This document shows positions 43,062 to 54,000 of a stretch of DNA of 64,000 nt, piece after piece. The position numbers were made by a program, and so were the translations under genes. Origin of the DNA: Planctomycetota bacterium. GTDB lineage: Bacteria > Planctomycetota > Planctomycetia > Pirellulales > Pirellulaceae. Position 1 is the stretch's first letter. Every line of letters begins with the position of its first letter. Location of the stretch: the NCBI GenBank assembly GCA_963204965.1, contig CAUJKA010000201.1, positions 1 to 64,000 on the forward strand. Reading direction: 5' to 3'. The notes beneath the pieces were generated by a model, which saw nothing but the letters and a program-made list of their open reading frames with translations, was not told where the DNA came from and ran no database searches.

Positions 43062-44255
43062 TTATCGAGCGAGTAAGACGATCGCGAATACGATCAGAGC
43101 AATCACTAGGATAATTGCGATTACGAGCGCCGTGATTCTTTTCGCTGAAACTGGCTTCTCCCCAGCAATCTTTCCCGTTTGCCCGTTGACCAAGAAGCGG
43201 AAAACCTTGTCCTTATAGCGGTAGCTGAGCACATGTACGGGGAGGAGGACTAAATCGCTGCCGTTGATCGTTAACTGCGTGTTGACTCGAAGATTGCTCT
43301 GCGTGTCGCCGGGAAGGAAGTAAGCGATTTCCTTCTCTTGCCGACTACGAAACTCTTCCATGGCCTTTTCAGCGGCCAAATCGCGATCGATCGAATACTC
43401 TTCAGCCATCCAACCGGCTAAGTAGTGCGGACGAAACCGGACCAACGAGCTCATCTGATACGGCTGAATAGAGCGAGATTCCTCTAAGTTGATTCCACGC
43501 GTGGCTGGAACCATGAAGCCAAAGTAGTATCGATGATGTTCGCCCTGAAGTGGAAACCACTCCGTCTCGCGGACCTGTCGAGTATGTGTGTGAGTCTTTC
43601 CGTCAGCCCCTTTGGTCGTATAGGTTTCGGTGTGGTACCAGTACTGGCCAATTTGCGAGGCCCAAGTGCTCTCCGCATACATTGAAAAATGCCAGAAAGG
43701 CAAGTAAACGCCGCGCTGCTTATCGGCGATCGCTTGTTCGGCAAGATCGCCGGGGCGGAACCAGGAATTTTCCTTAAGCCAGCTCCAGAACTTTTCTTTC
43801 GCCTGCTCGGCAGTCACCGCAAAGCCAATCACAAACTCGGGTCGCTGTCGTCCTTCGGCCAGTGGTATTTCCACGACGATGTTGGTGTCACAGAACGGAC
43901 AAACGAAACTGCGTTGATCCAAACTGGTTGCTACTTCAGCGCCACAACTCTTGCACTGCAATACGTGTGTTGGAACTGCGGTCTGGTCACTGCCGCTGCC
44001 ACCAGGAACGACAATATCTTCGTCTGGCGATTCGAGGAGTGTCCCGCAGGCCGCACAAAAGCGACTGGACCCTTCGCGTGGAGCGCCGCAAGCTTGGCAA
44101 GGTGCGCCGACGGGAGCTCCAGGTACAACGCCGTTGACTTCCGTGTGAATCAACGACGAATTTTGATCCCACTCCTGCAGCTTTGTCGAAACCAGTTGGG
44201 CTTCGACAATCTCTGCATCGACGATGGAATCAGTTGTGTTGAAAGGATTGGCCAT
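43062..44255 (-). CDS. Zinc-ribbon membrane protein
   Basis: ATG 44255 (MANPFNTTDS) is preferred to a TTG at 44357. The protein carries a zinc ribbon CQACG / CAACG (about residues 53-72) and a second CKSCG / CPFCD (about 100-125). The central part (RGVYLPFWHFSMYAESTWAS, VPATRG, IAYFLPGD) is found in widespread bacterial zinc-ribbon proteins of unknown function annotated as TFIIB-type zinc ribbon proteins. A single C-terminal transmembrane helix (ITALVIAIILVIALIVFAIVLL) anchors it, with the zinc part probably cytoplasmic. Confidence 0.72.
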   Translation of the reverse strand: MANPFNTTDSIVDAEIVEAQLVSTKLQEWDQNSSLIHTEVNGVVPGAPVGAPCQACGAPREGSSRFCAACGTLLESPDEDIVVPGGSGSDQTAVPTHVLQCKSCGAEVATSLDQRSFVCPFCDTNIVVEIPLAEGRQRPEFVIGFAVTAEQAKEKFWSWLKENSWFRPGDLAEQAIADKQRGVYLPFWHFSMYAESTWASQIGQYWYHTETYTTKGADGKTHTHTRQVRETEWFPLQGEHHRYYFGFMVPATRGINLEESRSIQPYQMSSLVRFRPHYLAGWMAEEYSIDRDLAAEKAMEEFRSRQEKEIAYFLPGDTQSNLRVNTQLTINGSDLVLLPVHVLSYRYKDKVFRFLVNGQTGKIAGEKPVSAKRITALVIAIILVIALIVFAIVLLAR

Positions 44256-44536
44256 GAGTAAAACGTGGTGGGCTCGATCAAGAGTATTGGAATCAGGGAA
44301 TAATCGTACCGAACACAACTGGCCTTTGAAGTTCTGGTTTGTAGATTGCTTGACCAATTCGCGAGAAACTTTCTCAATCTAGCCCAATCCGTACTACTGT
44401 GCCTTGCCCGAAACTAGAAGTATCGAGAAATATTCCTGGCCCAAAGACCAATCTGCTAAGATAGTCAGCGAATACACGGTATTCCGCCCAGCCTTTTCCA
44501 ACCCTGCCTTCCTCGAATTTTCTCGCGAGGTCCCAC

Positions 44537-46438
44537 ATGATGCGACGATTCGTCCTCAACTTCTGCGCCTTAGTTTGGTTGCCAATTGGGATGCCGATTT
44601 GTTTGATAATTTGCTTGACCGCGACACGTTCTTATGCGATCCAAGCGGAAGCGATTCCAGCAGAATCAAAACAATCGGAAGCGACGCCAACTTCATCGAT
44701 TTTGCCAGCGGAAACAGTCGTCTATGTCCAATTGGACCCACTGCGAAATCTAATCGATCACCCTGTACGCAAAAGAATCGAAACCTCGGATGCCTTTCAA
44801 GAGATCTGGAAGAGCCCTGGAGTACTCAAGCTGCGCACCGGTATTGGCCTTGCCGAATTTGCCATGGGGGAAAAGCTTGAATCCATGCTTCGACGCATCA
44901 GCCATGATGGAATCGATTTAGCCGTCGACGGCAAGACACAAGGTGCCGTACTCATCGCTCACACTGAGAATCAGAAATGGCTTGAGTCGTACATTGCCAA
45001 GTTGGTTAAACTGGCTAACGACGATGCTCAAAAGAACAAACGACCGAGTAATATCAAAGAGGCTGAGTATCGCGGCTTGAAAGGCTACGAAGTCGAAAAA
45101 ACGATCGTCGTTCAGCTTGATCATCGTCTGTTGATAACCAACAAGTCCGAGCTTGCGAAATCAATCATCGATCGTTGGCTCGACAAGACGCAGGATGGCT
45201 TAGCATTTCAAGCCGGATTCAAGACAGCTTGGAGCGAGCTTGAGTCGAATTCCAAAACCAAGACAAGTGAGTCTTCAAACAGTATCGCTAAGATTTATGT
45301 GGATGTGGATCGGTTGCGGCAAGCGGGAGTCGCCAAGGAGTTGTTTCAAGGCAAAGCCAACGACTTCGGAGCAGAGTTACTTTTCGGAGGACTTCTGGCA
45401 AATTTGCATAAGACTCCTTACCTAGTTGGAAATTTGCAAACCAACGGCAACGAGATAACTTTTCGAGCTTCGACCCCACACGATAAGGCTTGGCTGGGGA
45501 AATCACGAGAGTTTTTCGCTGGACCCGATGGCAGTGGACAAGCTTTGCCAATGTTGATGCCGACTGGAACACTGGGAAGTGTCAGCGCCTACCGGAACGT
45601 TTCGCAGATGTGGCTACGAGCCGGCGACTTGTTCGACCAACAAGTCAATGATCAACTGGCTCAGGCGGACAACACACTGACTACATTGTTCTCTGGTCGC
45701 GACTTCGGGGAAGATATTTTGGGGATGCTTGAGCCCGAAATGCGTTTGGTCGCCTCGCGGCAGGTTTTCGATGATGGCGATCCGGTCCCGGCCATCAAGC
45801 TTCCTGGCTTTGCTCTCGTAGCTAAACTTAAAGATCCCAAAATGAAGCCCGAGCTGAAGAGAATCTACCAGAGCTTCATCGGATTCCTGAATGTCACTGG
45901 CGCACAAACCGGACAGCCCCAGTTCGATTTGGACATGGAGACCAGCGATCACGCACAGTTCTACACAGCCAAGTACGTTTTCGAGGTCGATAGAAAGAAA
46001 CGCGAAGAATCGCCTATTCAATTCAACTTTAGCCCGTGCTTAGCCTTCGTCGATGATGCGGTGGTTCTCTCCAGCACAATCACTTTAGCGAAGCAGGTAG
46101 CTGTGTCGCTGAGCAGTCCTGGGCAAACGACTTCTGACTCATCGGCGGCAGGCTCAACGGTATCTAGTTCGCCAGCATTAAGTACAACCGCAGCCAATAC
46201 AGTTCTACAGATCGATGCGCAGGCCGTTAAGAGTATCCTACAAGACAATCGCAATCACTTGATCTCCCAGAACATGCTTGAGAAGGGCCATTCCAAGAAA
46301 GAGGCTGAACTGGAAACCGATACGTTGCTGTCGCTGGTTGACTTGCTGGACAATGCGAAGCTTAAGTTAAGCTTTCACCAGTCGGCAACGCTCGAAATTT
46401 CTGCATCGTTTCGAGAGAATTCGAAGGAGGCACCATGA
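44537..46438 (+). CDS. Exported hypothetical protein (DUF3352-like), first gene of DUF1800/DUF1501 operon
   Basis: A 633-residue protein with a hydrophobic signal segment at residues 8-28 (LVWLPIGMPICLIICLTAT). I do not assign it firmly, but the layout recalls DUF3352-type surface proteins: SILPAETVVYVQLDPLRNLID at the start, a DGIDLAVDGKTQGAVLIAH strand, YRGLKGYEV, and repeated alpha/beta blocks up to a C-terminal Ser/Thr-rich region and a final LEISASF strand. Its 3' end overlaps the DUF1800 gene by ATGA. The three genes are thus one translation-coupled set. Confidence 0.65.
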   Translation: MMRRFVLNFCALVWLPIGMPICLIICLTATRSYAIQAEAIPAESKQSEATPTSSILPAETVVYVQLDPLRNLIDHPVRKRIETSDAFQEIWKSPGVLKLRTGIGLAEFAMGEKLESMLRRISHDGIDLAVDGKTQGAVLIAHTENQKWLESYIAKLVKLANDDAQKNKRPSNIKEAEYRGLKGYEVEKTIVVQLDHRLLITNKSELAKSIIDRWLDKTQDGLAFQAGFKTAWSELESNSKTKTSESSNSIAKIYVDVDRLRQAGVAKELFQGKANDFGAELLFGGLLANLHKTPYLVGNLQTNGNEITFRASTPHDKAWLGKSREFFAGPDGSGQALPMLMPTGTLGSVSAYRNVSQMWLRAGDLFDQQVNDQLAQADNTLTTLFSGRDFGEDILGMLEPEMRLVASRQVFDDGDPVPAIKLPGFALVAKLKDPKMKPELKRIYQSFIGFLNVTGAQTGQPQFDLDMETSDHAQFYTAKYVFEVDRKKREESPIQFNFSPCLAFVDDAVVLSSTITLAKQVAVSLSSPGQTTSDSSAAGSTVSSSPALSTTAANTVLQIDAQAVKSILQDNRNHLISQNMLEKGHSKKEAELETDTLLSLVDLLDNAKLKLSFHQSATLEISASFRENSKEAP

Positions 46439-47817
46439 GCACGATAGAACTCAATCGTGACACTCCGTTGGATTCGATCGATCCAGCTTGGGCCTGGCAG
46501 CCTTGGACACCATCTACGGAGGAGCCTTGGGATCGTCGCCGAGCTGCCTTGTTCTTTCGTCGCGCAGCATTCGGAGCAAGTGCAGTTGAAATTGACAATG
46601 CGCTGAAAGGTTCGTTTGAGAAACTGCTCGACGATGTATTTAGTGCGAGTAAGTCAACTGAGTTTGAAGAGCAATCCACGGCAATTGCCAAATCGGTTCT
46701 AGCAACTGGCGACCCGCAACAACTTGCTAGGTGGTGGATTCACAGAATGCTCTACAGTCCGGATACATTGCGAGAGAAGCTGACACTTTTCTGGCATGGA
46801 CATTTTGCTACTGGTGCAGAAAAAGTGCTGGACGCCCAGCTGATGTATGAGCAGAACGAACTTCTGCGCAAGTTAGCACTGGGGGATTTTCGCGAGACGG
46901 TTCAGTCGATCTCCAAAGACCCTGCAATGTTGATCTATTTGGATAGCGTGACCAATCGTAAGGCACATGCTAACGAAAACTACGCCAGAGAGTTGATGGA
47001 GTTGTTCTGCCTGGGCGAAGGTAACTACACGGAAGTTGATGTTCAGGAGCTAGCGAAGTGCTTCACGGGCTGGGAGATTCGTCGGAAGCAATTTCGCTTC
47101 AACAGTTACCAGCACGATGAGGGCCTCAAGTCGATATTGGGCAATCCATCTATTGAATCCGGGGAACAAGCAATCGACCATATCCTCCAGCAGCCGTCGA
47201 TGGCTTTGTTCATCTGTGGCAAACTCTTTCGCTTTTTTGTTTGTGACGAACCGACCCCGCCGATTCAACTGCTTGAGCCTCTCGCCGAGCGATTCCGCCG
47301 TGATAAGCTCAACCTGGAAGGCTTAGTCAGAACGATCGTTGGCAGCCGATTGATGATGTCGAACTGGAGTCTCGGCAAAAAGATTCGTTCTCCTTTGGAG
47401 TTAGTCATCGGTTTCTTGAGAACGCTCGAAGCATCGACGGGATTGGATCGTGTCGTCGATCGGCTTCGCGAAATTGGTCAGGGGCTGTTTTATCCTCCCA
47501 ACGTAAAAGGTTGGGACGGAGGAAGAGCTTGGATCAATTCATCGACACTCGTTGGCCGCGCGAACTTGATTCATTTTTTGGTGCATCACGAGACCACGCG
47601 GTTTTCGGGCGGTTCTCTTGCCAACTTCGCCACAAAACTAAGCGGGCAAGATGTCGAAAAATTTCTAATCAGCCTCGACGAATTGTTGCTTGCGCAGCCA
47701 CTTCACGAATCCAATAGAAAATTTATCCTACAGAAGACGGCTTCACTGAACAGTGATGCCAAGTACCGCGAGATTCTCGGCATGTTCGCCACGCTACCCA
47801 TTTTCCAGCTATCTTAG
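46435..47817 (+). CDS. DUF1800 family protein
   Basis: A 460-residue DUF1800 protein. Landmarks: AALFFRRAAFGAS, RWWIHRMLYSPDTLREKLTLFWHGHFATG, LRKLALGDFRETVQSISKDPAMLIYLDS, NENYARELMELFCLGEGNYTEVDVQELAKCFTGW, and SRLMMSNW followed later by FYPPNVKGWDGGRAWINSSTL. The family is abundant in planctomycetes and always sits next to DUF1501, here 17 bases later. The pair has no experimentally known activity that I can cite; they are probably exported together. The start overlaps the upstream stop (ATGA). Confidence 0.93.
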   Translation: MSTIELNRDTPLDSIDPAWAWQPWTPSTEEPWDRRRAALFFRRAAFGASAVEIDNALKGSFEKLLDDVFSASKSTEFEEQSTAIAKSVLATGDPQQLARWWIHRMLYSPDTLREKLTLFWHGHFATGAEKVLDAQLMYEQNELLRKLALGDFRETVQSISKDPAMLIYLDSVTNRKAHANENYARELMELFCLGEGNYTEVDVQELAKCFTGWEIRRKQFRFNSYQHDEGLKSILGNPSIESGEQAIDHILQQPSMALFICGKLFRFFVCDEPTPPIQLLEPLAERFRRDKLNLEGLVRTIVGSRLMMSNWSLGKKIRSPLELVIGFLRTLEASTGLDRVVDRLREIGQGLFYPPNVKGWDGGRAWINSSTLVGRANLIHFLVHHETTRFSGGSLANFATKLSGQDVEKFLISLDELLLAQPLHESNRKFILQKTASLNSDAKYREILGMFATLPIFQLS

Positions 47818-47834
47818 TCTCCAAGGATCGAAGC

Positions 47835-49073
47835 ATGACACGAAGTAAGTTGGCTAGGCGAGATTTTTTGACCAGCGCCTCGGCAGCCGGATGTGGCTTG
47901 GCAATAGGAGCTGGTTTGCCAGGACCTTGGATGCAAGCGCTGGCCAATTCGGCGACTGAGCAAGATCGAGTGCTCGTGGTCATTCAATTGTCGGGCGGAA
48001 ACGATGGGCTGAACACTGTTGTGCCGTATCGCGATGAAGCCTATCGAAAAGCACGTCCAAAACTTGGCATTGCCGCTGCCGAAGTCCGCAAGATCAACGA
48101 CTATATCGGTTTCCATCCGGCGCTCGAAGGTGTCAGTCAATTGATGGAAAGCGGTCGATTTAGCATCGTTCAAGGAGTTGGTTATCCTGCTCCCAATCGT
48201 TCACACTTTGAATCGATGGACATTTGGCACACTTGCCATAATAAGAAAGATCGATCACCGGAGGGTTGGTTAGGACGCTGGATCGCCAATGCGCAGAGCG
48301 AGGCCCATCAAGATTCTCTCGGACTGCATCTCGGCGGCGAACAACAACCGTTGGCCCTTGTTGGACGAGGCGTTCAAGTTCCTTCGGTAGCTTCGATCAA
48401 CCAATTTCGCTGGAATGTTCAACCCACCGATGTAACGAGCCGCGAAAATTCCAGAATGGAGAAGCAACCGATCGACAAGAGTCAGTCGATCGACCTGCTC
48501 AATTTCGTTCAATCCAGCACTGCATCAGCGCTGGAGGCCAGCCAGCGTTTAGAGTCAGCGCTTAAGAGTCCCGAAGCGGGAGGCGAATTTCCTAAAAGTC
48601 CTCTGGGCGAAAAGCTGCGAGTCATTTCGCGTCTAATCTCCGCCGGACTATCGACGCGAGTTTACTATGTGACGTTGGACGGATTCGACACGCATTCGCA
48701 ACAGCCGCTGGCTCACGCCGGACTGCTTAGGCAATGGTCAGAGGCACTGACGGCATTCGTTGAACGCATGGAAGCCGCTGGACAGGCGGACCGTGTCGCG
48801 GTGATGACATTCAGTGAGTTTGGGCGGAGAGTTGCAGAGAATGCCAGCGAGGGAACAGATCATGGTGCCGCAGCGCCACTCTTTTTTGCCGGTCCCAAGA
48901 TTCCTCAGCAAATCGTCGGGGAAATTCCGAATTTGACCGATTTAGAAGATGGAGATATCAAGTTCAAGATCGACTTCCGACAGGTCTACGCTAGTGTCAT
49001 CGAGCAATGGTTTGGCGGCAATAGCACACCCATTCTCGGCGAATCGTACTCAAGTTTGAAGCTCTTTAGCTAG
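47835..49073 (+). CDS. DUF1501 family protein with Tat signal
   Basis: A 412-residue DUF1501 protein with a twin-arginine signal (KLARRDFLTSASAAGCGLAIGAG, residues 5-27), so it should be exported folded. It has VVIQLSGGNDGLNTVVPY, FHPALEGVSQLMESGRFSIVQGVGYPAPNRSHFESMDIWHT, GWLGRWIA, and VAVMTFSEFGRRVAENASEGTDHGAAAPLFFAG, which are the sulfatase/alkaline phosphatase-like core of the family (EFGRR and DHG with likely metal ligands). It is the partner of the DUF1800 gene. A hydrolytic role is inferred from the fold. Confidence 0.93.
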   Translation: MTRSKLARRDFLTSASAAGCGLAIGAGLPGPWMQALANSATEQDRVLVVIQLSGGNDGLNTVVPYRDEAYRKARPKLGIAAAEVRKINDYIGFHPALEGVSQLMESGRFSIVQGVGYPAPNRSHFESMDIWHTCHNKKDRSPEGWLGRWIANAQSEAHQDSLGLHLGGEQQPLALVGRGVQVPSVASINQFRWNVQPTDVTSRENSRMEKQPIDKSQSIDLLNFVQSSTASALEASQRLESALKSPEAGGEFPKSPLGEKLRVISRLISAGLSTRVYYVTLDGFDTHSQQPLAHAGLLRQWSEALTAFVERMEAAGQADRVAVMTFSEFGRRVAENASEGTDHGAAAPLFFAGPKIPQQIVGEIPNLTDLEDGDIKFKIDFRQVYASVIEQWFGGNSTPILGESYSSLKLFS

Positions 49074-49268
49074 TTACATTCAATTCGGACTGTTTACGGG
49101 AATCGGCACGGGGTCGCTCGGAACGAGGCAGCCCAATACGAGGCAGCCCAGTACGGTACACCGCGATCTAGGCATTGCCAACGGTACTACAATTACTCTA
49201 TAGCTTACTCCTCGTCCGCTACCTTCATTTGGCCATCCGCGTTAGAGCACGTTCAGTTAAGAGAATCC

Positions 49269-49802
49269 ATGTCGAACAATTCAGCCGCCAACAATTCAAC
49301 CGCCAGCAACCACCCTGCCCCCAGCCAATTCCGAGTGCAACTGCAGAAGGAACAGCTTGTCTTTAGCTCTGCTCACTTCATCACGTTCGCTGGTGATATC
49401 TGTGAGTGCCTGCATGGTCACAACTACGGCTTAAAAGCTGAGGTCGCGGGACCAGTCGACGAAAATCAGTACGTGGTCGACTTTATTGCTTTTCGCGACA
49501 CTCTGGCTGAGATCGTCAAACGACTGGATCACCACGTCCTGCTTCCAACGCTACACCCGTTGATTAAGGTCGAAGTCGCCGGTCACGAAGTCGTAACAAC
49601 CTTTCGAACTAAGCGTTGGGTTTTTCCCGTCGAGGACTGCATGCTACTTCCCATCGGCAACACGACTGCCGAGCTTATTGCGTGGTGGATCGCTGGTGAA
49701 GTCCACATGAAGCTTAAGTCGAAAGTCCAGAATCTCGATTGGCTGGAGGTATCGGTCGACGAGAATCACGGCCAATGGGGCGTCTGTCGAATCAATTGGT
49801 AG
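49269..49802 (+). CDS. 6-carboxytetrahydropterin synthase / PTPS family
   Basis: A 177-residue protein of the QueD/6-pyruvoyl-tetrahydropterin synthase family, working in queuosine or pterin synthesis from dihydroneopterin triphosphate. The zinc ligands are H36 (FSSAHFI) and H49, H51 (CLHGHNY); C45, four residues before HGH, is the catalytic cysteine. Later segments are VVDFIAFRDTLAEIVKRLDHHVLLP and GNTTAELIAWWI, with the family Glu, and VSVDENHGQWGVC. The first 20 residues are Asn/Ser/Ala-rich and unrelated to the fold. It stands between the DUF1501 operon and fliG. Confidence 0.88.
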   Translation: MSNNSAANNSTASNHPAPSQFRVQLQKEQLVFSSAHFITFAGDICECLHGHNYGLKAEVAGPVDENQYVVDFIAFRDTLAEIVKRLDHHVLLPTLHPLIKVEVAGHEVVTTFRTKRWVFPVEDCMLLPIGNTTAELIAWWIAGEVHMKLKSKVQNLDWLEVSVDENHGQWGVCRINW

Positions 49803-49993
49803 ATTCGCTACGATCGTTCTTCTCGATTTATGTTCCGCTGGACTGTAGAGTTCTCTCAAAAAGCTGGCACTCGACACAACTTCAACAATCCAATGGCCGA
49901 TTGACTTAGGAGCATTCCCATTTTTGACGAGTGTTCCGGAGACCTTCTTGGTTACGGTTCCAGTTGAGACAAGCTTGTTGCAGTTGAAAGCGA

Positions 49994-51004
49994 ATGAACT
50001 TGTATAACGATAGCGATGGTGTTCGAAAGGCAGCCATCCTGCTGATGAGCATGGAGGAGGAGCATGCTGTTCATGTACTCTCTCTCTTGCCCAGAAGTTA
50101 TGTCGAGAAGGTCTCGATCGCCATCGCGCAGCTCGATATGGTTTCGACTGGCGAGCAAGAAGTTGTCATAAACGAATTCCTGCAGACTCGACCCAGCGCC
50201 ATCGCGCCAAGTTCGGGCGGTATTGATAAAGCCAAGAACCTAGTCAAAAAAGCGCTGGGTAAAGATGCCGCAGACATGCTGAGCGTCTTACAGCAAACGC
50301 TGGAATCTTTGCCGTTTGGCTTCTTGCGAAAAGCCGATGCACAGAACATTCTCACATTCTTGATCGAAGAGCATCCGCAGACTATCGCGATGGTGCTTAG
50401 CTACCTGCCTCCACCTCTCGCTGCGGGCGTCTTGGGCGGCTTACCAGCGGCTCGTCAATTGGCCGTAATTGAACGCATCGCAGAGATGGAGCAGACTAGT
50501 CCAGAAGCCGTCGAAGAGGTTGAGCGAGCTCTAAATACACGCATGGCCTTGTTCATGACTCAGGCCTTCCAAAAGGTCGGCGGTATTTCGGCTGTTGCTG
50601 AGATCCTGAACGTTAGCGATCGAGCCACTGAACGAAACATCTTCGACGGACTGGCCAAAGGCAAAGCCGAGCTGGTCGACGAGATTCGCCGCTTGATGTT
50701 CGTGTTCGAAGACATCTCCAAGCTGGGCGACAAGGACATTCAAACGATTTTGAAGAATGTCGAGACCAGTCAATGGGCATTGGCGCTCAAAGGTGCCAGC
50801 CAAGCGATGCAAGAAAAGGTTCTAGGCAACCTTTCGCAACGCGCAGCCGATATGCTCAAAGAAGAGATGGGCTTCCTGGGCAAGGTCAAGCTGAGCGAAG
50901 TCGAAGCGATGCAACAGCGCATCGTCGACGTTGTTCGCAGCTTGGAAGACTCTGGTCAGATCGCTCGACCAAGCGGCGATCAGACCGAAGAGTTCGTCAG
51001 TTAG
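49994..51004 (+). CDS. fliG: Flagellar motor switch protein FliG
   Basis: A 336-residue FliG, which forms the torque-generating C-ring with FliM and FliN. All three domains are visible: N-terminal VRKAAILLMSMEEEHAVHVLSLLP, the middle domain FLIEEHPQTIAMVLSYLPPPLAAGVLGGLP (EHPQT motif), and the C-terminal FVFEDISKLGDKDIQTILKNVETSQWALALKGASQAMQEKVLGNLSQRAADMLKEEM, which bears the charged residues that contact the stator. No other flagellar gene is within the window, which is unusual since fliG mostly lies with fliF/fliH. Its stop is only four bases from the end of the convergent giant gene. Confidence 0.95.
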   Translation: MNLYNDSDGVRKAAILLMSMEEEHAVHVLSLLPRSYVEKVSIAIAQLDMVSTGEQEVVINEFLQTRPSAIAPSSGGIDKAKNLVKKALGKDAADMLSVLQQTLESLPFGFLRKADAQNILTFLIEEHPQTIAMVLSYLPPPLAAGVLGGLPAARQLAVIERIAEMEQTSPEAVEEVERALNTRMALFMTQAFQKVGGISAVAEILNVSDRATERNIFDGLAKGKAELVDEIRRLMFVFEDISKLGDKDIQTILKNVETSQWALALKGASQAMQEKVLGNLSQRAADMLKEEMGFLGKVKLSEVEAMQQRIVDVVRSLEDSGQIARPSGDQTEEFVS

Positions 51005-51008
51005 ACTC

Positions 51009-54000
51009 CTACCGTCGTCGACGCGTTGTCGACTCTTCTTCCAGTTGCGAGTAGGCCAGATACCACAGATCGCTTCCGGCCGAATCTTCTGATCCGGTCA
51101 AGGATGCATCCCCTGCCTGCGATTGCTCGCCTTCGCCACCGTTTCCTGACTGCGAGTTCAGTAGGTTGATCACTCGCAGCGCATCGGATGCCGACAAGAA
51201 GTTGTCGCCGGATGTGTCGATGTCTGGAGCATTCAATTGATCGAAGGGTCTTGGCGTTGAAAGCGATCGATTGATATTCGTATCATTCAAACGATTGATA
51301 ATCTGCAATGCATCGGAGGCTGTGATTTGTCCGTCTCGGGTCACATCCAAGGGGTTGAGCGGATTCTGCCATGCGTTGGCTGAAACGATCATTACGTCTG
51401 CGTTGATATCCGAGAAGCTTGTGCTATCAGACTGATCGACAACTCGTATCGGGACGCTCAATGTCTGACCAACTTGGCTGGCCGACAGGATCTGATCAGG
51501 CTTGAGAGCCAGTCGTCCGTTGCGAATTTCAAACCGAGGATCTGTAGTGCTGAAGGTATAACCGCTCGCCGATGGATCTTGGTCTTGGACAACGAAACTT
51601 GATGTCACTACAGCGCCAAGTCGCTGAGGGTAGATCGACAACGTAGCCAAACCGCTCGGACGATCATTCACATTCGTCAAACGTATCGGTACTGTGCCTG
51701 TGATTACGCTACCACCAGGGATCGTTTCTTCGACTTGAACTTCAAACGAATAGTTCGTGTTGGACTCGAAGTTGAAGCGACTTGCTGGTGTAACAAATAC
51801 ATTGCCCGTCGCGGAATCAAGGCTGATCCAATCGACGAATCCGCCCGCGACATCAAGCAGAGTATACTTCAATGGATTTCCATCCAAATCCGTAACTTTC
51901 ACTTTGCCAACTAAGGTTGCTGTGCTGATGTTCTCTGGGAAGACCAACTGCTGGCCGCTGTCGAACTCAGGCATAAAGAAGTTCGCTGGCAGGACGTTGA
52001 TAATGTACTGAGCGGTGGTGCTGTAGCCTGGTGTGCCGTTATCGTAGGCTTCAACAAAGACCTTGTACTGCGACTTCAGATCGATATCCGCCGTTGTTGC
52101 CAGCTTGAGTTCGCCGGATTGAGCGTCAACAGTAAAGGCCGAGGTGTCACCGCTGTGCAATCGGTAACGGACTGTTTGTTGCGTGTCGCCATCGATTGCT
52201 TGTAGGAGGTCGATCACCGTGCCCGAAGCAGTTCCATCGATAATTGTATAGGATTCGCTGATCAGTCGTGGGATGAATTCATTAACGTCTTCTGTCTTGA
52301 TGATCACATCCAAGTCGGTCGACAGCGGCGGCGAGCCTACGTCAATCGCTCGGAAGGTCACCAGAATCTGCCTGTCACTTGCGGTTTCAAAATCTAAAGG
52401 CGAGTTCAAGAAGACTTCGCCGTCACGAACAACAAACCGCGGATCGGAAGATGTCCAGAAAATTGCGTCTCCATCCGGATCAAAGCCGTTGACCAAGCCA
52501 ATCCGATTTCCAGATGTATTCTCTTTGATCGTACCGCCTGTAAACCTGAGCTGAGTCGGCGGATCGTTGACGTTGATCACATCGATGATGACCGGGATGG
52601 TTGCCTTGAGTCCACCAGGATCTTTGACTGTCAAAGTCAGTGAAAGACTTCGCACATCGAAGCTTCCTGGCGTGCCTTCAAACTGAGCGGCCGCCGAATT
52701 GACTCGCAGCCAAAGCGGCAACGGACTTCCATCGCTTTGAATCGCGCTGTATTCGAGGCTGGTATCGTCGATATCGATCACCGCGGAAGCAGGGATCACT
52801 CCAACCAGCGGTTGATCCTGTGTCACTGAATATCGAAGCTCGGGCACTTGAGGACGCGGAGCGTCATTGACGGGCGTTACTTCAAGCGAAAGATCGGAGG
52901 CAACCATTGCCACTGGCGAGTCGGGGCCTCTTAGCGCGGGCGGTAGATTGATCAACCCGCTGGCAACACTGAATGCGCCTGAGTATGTCTCGTCGATCGC
53001 TAAAACTTTAAGCGGAGTCACAAAGCCAAAAAAGTCCGTGCCCGGCAGGAACCGCAACCGAGCGTTGAGCCCTAGAGCAAGTCGAGTATTGTCGCTTACA
53101 GCGGGAAGGCTCTGCCATGGACCGTTCTGCGCAAACGCAATCTGCCAAACGCCTTCCGATGCTGGCGTGTTGTTTTGCGAGATCGCGATTCCTCGCAAGC
53201 TTGCACCGGGATCGGGATCGCTGAAGCTGCCGCTGAAGATTTCAGCTACAGTTTGTCCCTCAGGATTTCTCGAATCTTCAGCGACTGGCTTCATCGTCGC
53301 GCTTTGAAGCGAGGGAGCGTCATTGAGTGGAACAACAGTGATGGCCACATCGCTAAATCCGGTCAATGCTCCCTTGGTGAGTTGGAAGCGAACGCTGCGC
53401 GGCGTGGTGTCTGGTGCGTTTCCCAGAGCTTCAAAGGTAATGCTCTGTACCATCTTCTCAATCGACAGAGCCGTCGCGTTAGCGGTGAAGTTCCATCGCA
53501 ATTGAGTGTTGGATGTCAGTGAACGAGTCGCAATAGTCTGAGCTCCGTCCAAGACAGCTCCGGCATTCTCAGTTAGCCCCGTCAGTGTAGGATCAAACCG
53601 GATGCGGTCCGTGGCTCCAGGTGCGGGGCTGATGGAAACTTCCAATTGGCTAGTACTGTAGTCTCCTGGAACTCCATCGAACACGGTGGCTGAACTGGCA
53701 ACTTGAACTGGAGCTGTATCTTCGGTGTAGGTTACCGAACCGTTAGGTAAAATCAGCCCCAGCGCGACGGGCAGCGTTCCTGTTACCAAGTACTGGCCCA
53801 AGCTCGCGTAATCGGTATAGCCTGTTGGTGGATTGACCCTGGGCGTACCAAAGCCAACTCCATCTAGGGCAACGTAGTAAGTTCCGGCAGCCAGTTGTAG
53901 GTTGGTAAAGCTGGCTCGTAATCCAGTCGGATCCGAGACCGCAACAACAGCACCGGTAGAATCGTACAGCGTCGCTTGGATATCCAGGTTCGTGCCTTGA

